This document shows, in pieces, positions 1-4,796 of a stretch of DNA of 7,427 nt. The position numbers were made by a program, and so were the translations under genes. The first letter of the stretch is position 1, and each line of letters opens with the position of its first letter. The stretch covers positions 1-7,427 of the forward strand of contig JACQNA010000004.1 in NCBI GenBank assembly GCA_016203335.1, read 5' to 3'. Origin of the DNA: Candidatus Woesearchaeota archaeon. GTDB lineage: Archaea > Nanobdellota > Nanobdellia > Woesearchaeales > JACQNA01. The notes under the pieces were generated by a model. It made no database searches. It saw only the letters and a program-made list of their open reading frames with translations, and had not been told where the DNA came from.

Positions 1-891
1 AAGCAGCTTGCAGACCGGGTTGCCCGGTGCTGGTATATGTATGGAGAGGGAGTGGTGAAAGATGTGTTTGCCGGGGATCCGCTCTTCGCTGACAAATGCG
101 CAGTGTGTTATTCCACTGATGTCAAGGATTGGGAAAAAGGGCAAGAGAAGATTACTTCAGCAGAATTCTCACAAAACCTCTGGAACACGCCGTATATTGT
201 CCGGAGCGGCAGCGACCAGTGCAAGCAGCTGGGAGGGACATGCACTGATGGGAAGCGGAGGGGGAAAGAGCTGTCATGGTATAGATATGAAATTAATAAC
301 GAGGTGTGCAGGGAGAAGGAGAAAACGTACTGCGAATACAGCGATTTTGAATGCCTGAATAAGGGAGGGACATGCAGCAGCAGCCCGGTTGCCGGCATGC
401 AGCCCTATCAGCAATGGAAATGCCCGCAAAGCCTACAGTGTTACGTGCAGAATGACCGGTATTTCTCGTATTATAACTATGTGCAGTTTTATGAGGGAGA
501 GGGGGTTATTAATATACTCAGCGACATCAAGCCGGGGGAGAGCTATGCTATTGCGTTTGGAAGCCCGTTTGGGGGTTGTGCGACCTGTGAGCGGGGCGTC
601 ATTGGGGGATTTGTTGCCACTACTGCCGGCCTGGCATTAATAGGAAGCGGTTGGGTGGCCACTGGCGGTACTGGTGGGTGGGGTGCAATAGCCGGTGTAC
701 CTGCGATGACTGCGGGAAAAGTGCTGCTGACCGGTGGTGTTGCGACGATGATTCTCTCTTATTCCGGAAAAGAGGGCGCTGAACTCGTCGCCCAAAAACT
801 GCTGAAGAACAGGCCGACGGGAACGGTATATATCGGAACACTGAACGAGATTACCAAAGGAAATGTCTGCCGGGTGATTGGCAATGAATAA
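1..891 (+). CDS. Cysteine-rich membrane protein, C-terminal part (5' end outside window)
   Basis: The frame is open from base 1, and the residues before the first ATG (37) read KQLADRVARCWYMYGEG. This looks like a conserved interior motif that I recall from DPANN hypothetical proteins, so the gene very probably begins upstream and 37 is not its start. Counting from the Met at 37, there is a CAVC pair at residues 21-24, two C-x3-GGTC-like motifs (near 62-69 and 106-113), further cysteines at 91, 99, 129 and 135, and a second CxxC (CATC) at 181-184. A Gly/Ala-rich hydrophobic stretch (about 187-240) could form two membrane helices. A short tail containing C278 follows. The repeated cysteine modules suggest a disulphide-stabilised extracellular domain. 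It is the first visible gene of the operon and its stop codon lies inside the start of the next gene. The function is not recognised. Confidence is high that it is a gene and low for any role. Confidence 0.8.
   Translation, partial: KQLADRVARCWYMYGEGVVKDVFAGDPLFADKCAVCYSTDVKDWEKGQEKITSAEFSQNLWNTPYIVRSGSDQCKQLGGTCTDGKRRGKELSWYRYEINNEVCREKEKTYCEYSDFECLNKGGTCSSSPVAGMQPYQQWKCPQSLQCYVQNDRYFSYYNYVQFYEGEGVINILSDIKPGESYAIAFGSPFGGCATCERGVIGGFVATTAGLALIGSGWVATGGTGGWGAIAGVPAMTAGKVLLTGGVATMILSYSGKEGAELVAQKLLKNRPTGTVYIGTLNEITKGNVCRVIGNE
873..878 (+). promoter_or_regulatory. Ribosome binding site GGTGAT for the 46-aa gene
   Basis: GGTGAT matches the archaeal anti-Shine-Dalgarno complement and lies 5 nt before the ATG at 884. 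It lies inside the upstream gene. It favours 884 over the in-frame ATG at 899, where a GGAGG at 893-897 would be only one base from the start. Confidence 0.6.
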
Positions 892-1024
892 TGGAGGAAT
901 GGAGTTTGGGTATACGCAGATCATCATCTTAGTCATTGTGCTTGCCGTCTTAATCTGGGCGCTGTTTTATATTGGAGCGATCAACGACAAGATCCAGGCG
1001 ATCGGAGGGCAGTACCTGAAATGA
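884..1024 (+). CDS. 46-aa single-helix membrane micropeptide
   Basis: This frame encodes 46 residues. A short polar N-terminus (MNNGGMEFGYTQ) is followed by a strongly hydrophobic helix at about 12-31 and a polar tail ending in GGQYLK. It fills what would otherwise be a 129-nt gap between two larger genes in a gapless operon. The start overlaps the upstream stop by 8 nt (ATGAATAA), and the stop shares ATGA with the next start at 1021. The upstream GGTGAT is well placed. These three facts support a real gene despite its size. It is probably a small structural subunit of the membrane assembly encoded by the operon, comparable in design to small pilin-like or accessory helices. No family is recognised, and conservation at this position in relatives would settle it. 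Confidence 0.7.
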   Translation: MNNGGMEFGYTQIIILVIVLAVLIWALFYIGAINDKIQAIGGQYLK

Positions 1025-2070
1025 GCTGGACACTGCGACAGGTTGGCGAGGTGGTGTTGATTACCGTACCTGCGGCAGTTATTCTATGGGCAATTGTCTC
1101 GCCCGGAAGCTTTTTCCAGACAGTGGCAAACATGGGGCTGGGCTTCGGCGACCAGGCGTTTGCCGGCGAGCGGGAAAAACAGCTGCCGGATGTTGATGTT
1201 GGCTTGCGCGAGACATTCCAGATGGTAACTGCTGCACTGGGAAGGGTGTGCACAGGATTGATCGAGATACCTGCATTTCCCAAAGATTTTGCCGGGGCAG
1301 CGATACGCCTGCGGCGCGCGGACGATACGCTGTTTGCCGAGCTGACTGACCAGTATGGAAGGATAGTGGATGCCGCTACTGTTGAGGGCGTGCCCTGCAC
1401 GTATACTGCTGCTGCCAGCAGGGGGAAATGGGCGCTCAGCGGACCATTTTTTGGGGATATCACCATTGCGGAGCCAAATAAGGCAAATGAGCAGCAGTAT
1501 CTTGATGCTATCGTGCTTGGTGAGCCAAAAAAGCTGCTGTATGGCGACGGCAGGCTGAATTGCATGCTGACGGGATGTAATACTGCGTGCATGAATTCCC
1601 TGGTGCTGGCTGAGGGAAAAACATTTTGCAGCGGGCTGGAGCAGGAGCGGTGGAGGGATGTGTTTTTTGACAAGACCTATTATGGGAATAAGGAGGACTG
1701 GATGCTGGATACTACTGGCTTGTTTGGCACAGAGCTCTGGAGATACACCAAAGATGATCCCCGGGTGCCGGGCAGATACCGGGAGAATGGCATCACCAAG
1801 CAGGAGTTTGAGCGGGTGTTCGGATTGAGCAGCCCAAAGGGAGCGGCGCATCAGGATGCTGGGGTGTGGTTTGCGGGAGCGTATTATGGGGAAGCGGTGT
1901 ATGGGGCAGGAGGATGGTGCATTGAAAAGAATACATGGGGAATATTAGAAGATTGGATATACCGGGGCAAAGATGCGAAAGTGGTGCGAAAAATGAGCCC
2001 GGACACCAAAGTCAGGGTGTTTGGAGGCTTGCGAAAGGGAAAAGAGCAGCCGTATGATTACCCATGCTGA
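1021..2070 (+). CDS. Membrane-anchored protein with cysteine-rich ectodomain (349 aa)
   Basis: A single N-terminal hydrophobic helix (about 9-27) follows a short segment containing Arg6. This favours the N-terminus inside and the remaining 320 residues outside the membrane. Eight cysteines all lie in the outer part (77, 126, 181, 186, 190, 203, 300 and 349), with a C-x4-C-x3-C cluster at 181-190 and the last cysteine as the final residue. Such an arrangement fits several disulphides. The C-terminal half is rich in Trp, Tyr and Gly (for example around 282-300). The start is coupled to the upstream gene through ATGA, and a GGAGGG lies 11 nt upstream (1004-1009). I recognise no catalytic motif or named family. 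By position and topology it is probably an outer-face structural or binding component of the operon's complex. Confidence 0.88.
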   Translation: MSWTLRQVGEVVLITVPAAVILWAIVSPGSFFQTVANMGLGFGDQAFAGEREKQLPDVDVGLRETFQMVTAALGRVCTGLIEIPAFPKDFAGAAIRLRRADDTLFAELTDQYGRIVDAATVEGVPCTYTAAASRGKWALSGPFFGDITIAEPNKANEQQYLDAIVLGEPKKLLYGDGRLNCMLTGCNTACMNSLVLAEGKTFCSGLEQERWRDVFFDKTYYGNKEDWMLDTTGLFGTELWRYTKDDPRVPGRYRENGITKQEFERVFGLSSPKGAAHQDAGVWFAGAYYGEAVYGAGGWCIEKNTWGILEDWIYRGKDAKVVRKMSPDTKVRVFGGLRKGKEQPYDYPC

Positions 2071-2075
2071 GGTGA
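2069..2075 (+). promoter_or_regulatory. Full-length archaeal ribosome binding site GAGGTGA
   Basis: GAGGTGA is a perfect complement to the usual archaeal 16S 3' end. It begins within the stop codon of the preceding gene and lies 4 nt before the ATG at 2080. It marks the only junction in the operon where the genes do not overlap. It both supports the archaeal assignment and fixes the start of the 88-aa gene. Confidence 0.75.
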
Positions 2076-2079
2076 AGAG

Positions 2080-2346
2080 ATGAAAGGAGAAGCTGATCCG
2101 CTGAAAATCATTGTCGGCGCTGCTATCATCCTCATTGTGATGATGGTAGTGCTCTATGTATTTACTGATTTGTTCAAGAAAGAGGCAGGCGTGCTCCATG
2201 ACCAGATTATTGGGGCTCAGGATTATGATAAGGATGGGGTGATCAATTCCTTTGACCCCTGCCCCTGCGAAGCGAGAATAGAAGCGTGCACCAGGGAGAA
2301 GAAAGCGTGTGAGGATGAGATTGCCAATGCGCAACAGCGGGAATAA
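2080..2346 (+). CDS. Small membrane protein with thrombospondin type 3-like calcium motif and heptad cysteines (88 aa)
   Basis: A short acidic N-terminus precedes one hydrophobic helix (about 9-28). The outer segment then carries DYDKDGVINSFDPCP at residues 48-62. This matches the D-x-D-x-D-G-V-x-[N/D]-x-x-D-x-C-P pattern of thrombospondin type 3 repeats, which bind calcium through the aspartates and pair cysteines. The remaining tail is charged and predicted helical, with cysteines at 63, 70 and 77, exactly seven residues apart, so they would lie on one face of a coiled coil. This suggests a calcium-stabilised, disulphide-linked oligomer on the cell surface. The start is fixed by a GAGGTGA 4 nt upstream. 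The 3' end overlaps the next gene by 20 nt. The calcium motif is clear. The oligomer idea is inference. Confidence 0.85.
   Translation: MKGEADPLKIIVGAAIILIVMMVVLYVFTDLFKKEAGVLHDQIIGAQDYDKDGVINSFDPCPCEARIEACTREKKACEDEIANAQQRE
2311..2316 (+). promoter_or_regulatory. Ribosome binding site GAGGAT supporting the start at 2327
   Basis: GAGGAT lies 10 nt before the ATG at 2327, within the preceding gene. The alternative in-frame starts are the GTG at 2309, which lies upstream of this site, and the ATG at 2315, which overlaps it. Neither could use it. The N-terminus from 2327 (MRNSGNKGA, then a hydrophobic helix) also resembles the other short basic N-termini in the operon. Confidence 0.45.
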
Positions 2347-3064
2347 AGGGGCGACATTTGTGCTGAAGTTCCTCCTGCAGCTAGTCTTTGCGCTGATGTT
2401 TGTGTTTGGAGTGTTTACCATATTCCAGAGCTGCTTCCGGCTCACTCCGGAGGGTGAGCGCAGCTATGCGGAGTTTTCCGCCCTGATGCAGGAGATTGCC
2501 GCGGAGAAAGGCGATGTGCTGGAGAGCAAGAGCATGGTATTTGACAGGGGAACGATGATTTTTGGGTTTACAAAAGATTCTGGTAAAATTGAGAGCAAGG
2601 TGTATGCCTCGGAAAGCTTCAATCCTCCGGGAACTTTTGGTGGAGGCAGTGTTCCACGCCCAACAGACAAGCATATCCTTCGCCCAGCGGCATGCGAGGC
2701 AGGCAAGGCTTGCCTGTGTTTTTGTGAAAAGGTTTCGCTCAGGACCTTGCCGGTTGATTTCCTTCCTGACCAGCCGACTGATGAGATAGCCTGCACGGAA
2801 GGGTTAACATGCCAGACGGTTGCGGGCATTGATTTTGTTCCCCAGCTCAGCAAGGCGCAAGCAGGATACCCCCTTGATGAGACTCCTCAAAATGTGGCGG
2901 TTGCAGGCGGGTTCGTATTTGGGCGTGAGAATTACATCGGCACGGTGCCTGGGGAAGATAGCCGGGAATCACGGCCTTTGTATATCCAGAAAGCAGGCGC
3001 ATATCTCGGCATCTGCGCAGCGCCGGACTGTATTTCAGACACATTCATCGCTTCACGGTCATGA
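2327..3064 (+). CDS. Membrane-anchored cysteine-rich protein with CLCFC cluster (245 aa)
   Basis: The basic N-terminus MRNSGNKGA leads into a hydrophobic helix (about 11-33). A roughly 210-residue ectodomain follows. Its features are a predicted helical section (46-65), a Gly/Pro-rich linker (about 99-112), a cysteine block with C123, C129, C131 and C133 (CLCFC), C156 and C162, a GGFVFGR segment (194-200), and a late pair C230/C235. C36 lies just outside the membrane. I recall similar layouts (an N-terminal helix, then a C-x-C-x-C block and a late hydrophobic GGF segment) in DPANN hypothetical proteins, but cannot name a family. The frame is also open back to a GTG at 2309. The start at 2327 is preferred because of a GAGGAT upstream and a more typical N-terminus. 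It overlaps the upstream gene by 20 nt and the downstream gene by 4 nt (ATGA). Confidence 0.85.
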   Translation: MRNSGNKGATFVLKFLLQLVFALMFVFGVFTIFQSCFRLTPEGERSYAEFSALMQEIAAEKGDVLESKSMVFDRGTMIFGFTKDSGKIESKVYASESFNPPGTFGGGSVPRPTDKHILRPAACEAGKACLCFCEKVSLRTLPVDFLPDQPTDEIACTEGLTCQTVAGIDFVPQLSKAQAGYPLDETPQNVAVAGGFVFGRENYIGTVPGEDSRESRPLYIQKAGAYLGICAAPDCISDTFIASRS

Positions 3065-3948
3065 ATACCAAAGGATTCGCATTCTGGTACCTGATTGAAA
3101 TTGTTGCCGGGGTATTTGCTGCATTAATCGTGGTGAGCATTGCGCTTGATGTGGGCACCGGTGAATTGTTTGCGAAGACGAGAGTTGTCCGGGACAGTGC
3201 GCTCCTGCTCGATACGCTCTACGGCATCCCGGGAAATGCAGAAATCCAGTATCCGGAGAATTTCTCATATTTGCGCAGCACCAGATTCTGGCGCATGGAT
3301 TTCCATGATAACAGGGTGAGCGTCACTACCCCGAATAACCCACTGGCTGTTGAATACCTGTATGATGTACCGGGCATCACCCATAAGGTGGATACTGATG
3401 ACCTGTTCTTCATCAAGAACGGAGATGCCATTGCATTTCAGAGGGAGCAGCTGAGCAAATTTTCCTGTCCTCCGGGAGCGGTACCGGGCAGCAAGGAGAT
3501 ATTTATTGATGTTACTGGAGGGGGCGGGCTTGCGGCTGTTGGCAGGCTTGCGGCATTCACCCTGCGGAACAATGGGAAATTTCCTGTTATGGCAAGCAGC
3601 AGCCTGGAGTTCAATGAAGAGGTAAGCAGTGAGGAACGGGCGCAGCGCGCCCGGCAAAGCAATGCCGGGGTGCTGGTCGGGCTGCGGGTTGTTGGGAGCG
3701 ACAATAATGATACGATTGCGTACATCAACGGCAGATACCGCTCTGCCCCTGCAAGCGCCAGGCTCGCATGCGTGCTGGTGAACGCGCTTCCTGCGGATGA
3801 GCGGGCGATTATTCTGCTGGGAGAGATTCCTGCGGAGATGGGCGTGCTGGCAGCGCCTGCACCCTCAGTATTTATTGAAACCGGCATCAGCGACGCAGCG
3901 GCAATCGCCGCGGGATTAGAGGCAGGGTTGGGGGAATATTATGAATAA
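3061..3948 (+). CDS. Membrane-anchored protein with degenerate Amidase_3-like domain (295 aa)
   Basis: The N-terminus MNTKGFAFWYL begins a helix (about 6-30). A middle region (about 40-130) contains an RDSALLLDTLYGIPGN segment that resembles archaeal pilin-like envelope proteins. Residues 145-294 follow the order of Amidase_3, the zinc-dependent N-acetylmuramoyl-L-alanine amidases. EIFIDVTGGGG (146-156) corresponds to the strand with D-P-G-H-G-G, ERAQRARQSNAGVLVGLRV (192-210) to the ERaxxAN..lfvSIHaN block, and PSVFIETG (268-275) to the PavLvEtGF block with its catalytic Glu (E273). The first His is Gly153, the SIHaN His is Arg209, and no metal Glu is visible in the shortened segment between them, so zinc binding is probably lost. 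The likely role is a non-catalytic binding or scaffold domain. Cys136 and Cys237 could pair. The fold call is by eye. The gene is coupled upstream by ATGA and overlaps the next gene by 8 nt. Confidence 0.85.
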   Translation: MNTKGFAFWYLIEIVAGVFAALIVVSIALDVGTGELFAKTRVVRDSALLLDTLYGIPGNAEIQYPENFSYLRSTRFWRMDFHDNRVSVTTPNNPLAVEYLYDVPGITHKVDTDDLFFIKNGDAIAFQREQLSKFSCPPGAVPGSKEIFIDVTGGGGLAAVGRLAAFTLRNNGKFPVMASSSLEFNEEVSSEERAQRARQSNAGVLVGLRVVGSDNNDTIAYINGRYRSAPASARLACVLVNALPADERAIILLGEIPAEMGVLAAPAPSVFIETGISDAAAIAAGLEAGLGEYYE

Positions 3949-4360
3949 GCGCGCAGAGATGGAGGGATCAAAGACTGTGTTTTACATTGTCTTTGGATTG
4001 GCGTTCACCGCGACATGCATCGCGTTAATCAGCATCATCAGCGCAGGTGATGTTCAGGAGGCAGATATTCCTTCCGGGCTGGAAGAGTTTCTCCTGGTGC
4101 AGCGGCTGCTGAGCAGCAAAGATTGCCTGGCGTACCAGGATCCCCTGACTCTCCGGACTTATCCCGCTGTTGTTGATCCGGAAAAGTTTTCTGATGAGCA
4201 GATTGCAGGATGCACCAGCAAAGCTATCCGGATGGGCATGGGAGGGAAGCAGGTGAAGAGCGCTGCATTTGCCTCTCCATTCCGCGGAAAAGAGTATGAT
4301 GTCCTGGTAGCGGATAATGGAAGGTTTATCTCCGGGAGGGTGTATATTGAGCATGGATAA
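3941..4360 (+). CDS. Pilin-like small membrane protein (139 aa)
   Basis: MNKRAEMEGSKT is a short basic start followed by one hydrophobic helix (about 13-35). A roughly 100-residue outer domain carries two cysteines (C62 and C91). The segment from LEEFLLVQRLLSSKDCLAYQ to the PEKFSDEQIAGC region has a pattern I associate with small archaeal envelope proteins: a helix, a Cys, then a Tyr-Pro-x-Val-x-Asp turn and a second Cys, probably forming one disulphide. The K-R-A start resembles class III (archaeal prepilin-type) leaders, but the canonical Glu at +5 after the cleavage point is not evident, so processing is uncertain. GGGGGA lies 5 nt before the start. The gene overlaps both neighbours by 8 nt. 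It is probably a structural subunit of the same complex. No named family can be given. Confidence 0.85.
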   Translation: MNKRAEMEGSKTVFYIVFGLAFTATCIALISIISAGDVQEADIPSGLEEFLLVQRLLSSKDCLAYQDPLTLRTYPAVVDPEKFSDEQIAGCTSKAIRMGMGGKQVKSAAFASPFRGKEYDVLVADNGRFISGRVYIEHG

Positions 4361-4796
4361 GCGCGGGCAGGTGGATGACTGGATCGAGTTCATCGTGGTC
4401 ATGCTGGGCTTAGGGGTGATTGTGCTCTTCTTTTTTGGCCTGATTGCCGGGAAAGAGCAGAGAGCTGAGCGTGATTTTGCTGAAGAGAAAGCGCGCTATG
4501 AGGCAACGCAGTATCTCCTGAGATTCTTGCAGGAGCAGGCTACGGTGCAGGGTGAAACGATCAGTGGTGCGGAGTTTGTGCTGCGCTCGCGCACACCCCC
4601 TTATGACGGGCTTTTCCGCGCCCATCTGCTGGAATATTTTTCGCAGCGGCTCAGTGCGGGCTGGCGCATGAAGATTACGATTGACGGCATGCCCAGGAAT
4701 TACGAGCCCGAGGTGCAGCGGCTGGTCCACCAGCAGTTTATTGAGGTTGTGCTGCCGCATCCCAAACAAGAGGTGCGGGTGCAGCTGGGGTATTGA
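4353..4796 (+). CDS. Pilin-like small membrane protein with MDKRGQ start (147 aa)
   Basis: The frame extends back to an ATG at 4317, but 4353 is preferred. It gives MDKRGQVDDW, which matches the MNKRA start of the gene before it. It also places a GGGAGGGTG (4334-4342) at a workable distance and leaves an 8-nt overlap like other junctions in this operon. One hydrophobic helix (about 11-33) is followed by a charged, probably coiled helix (34-62), a middle section without cysteines, and a beta-like C-terminus (QQFIEVVLPHPKQEVRVQLGY region). It is the only protein of the operon with no cysteine. The K-R-G-Q start suggests a class III leader or a membrane anchor. The role is inferred to be a structural subunit. 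The stop overlaps the following ATG by one base (TGATG). Confidence 0.85.
   Translation: MDKRGQVDDWIEFIVVMLGLGVIVLFFFGLIAGKEQRAERDFAEEKARYEATQYLLRFLQEQATVQGETISGAEFVLRSRTPPYDGLFRAHLLEYFSQRLSAGWRMKITIDGMPRNYEPEVQRLVHQQFIEVVLPHPKQEVRVQLGY

Noticed and set aside
1084..1851. Minus-strand open frames (up to 255 codons) opposite the 349-aa gene
   Set aside because: No motif or plausible ribosome binding context supports them, and two different reverse frames are open over the same stretch, as expected from codon bias on the plus strand.
3061..3120. Canonical type IV prepilin processing site in the MNTKGFAFWYL protein
   Set aside because: A Gly-Phe junction is present, but the Glu falls at +8 rather than +5 from the cleavage point, so a standard prepilin cannot be claimed.
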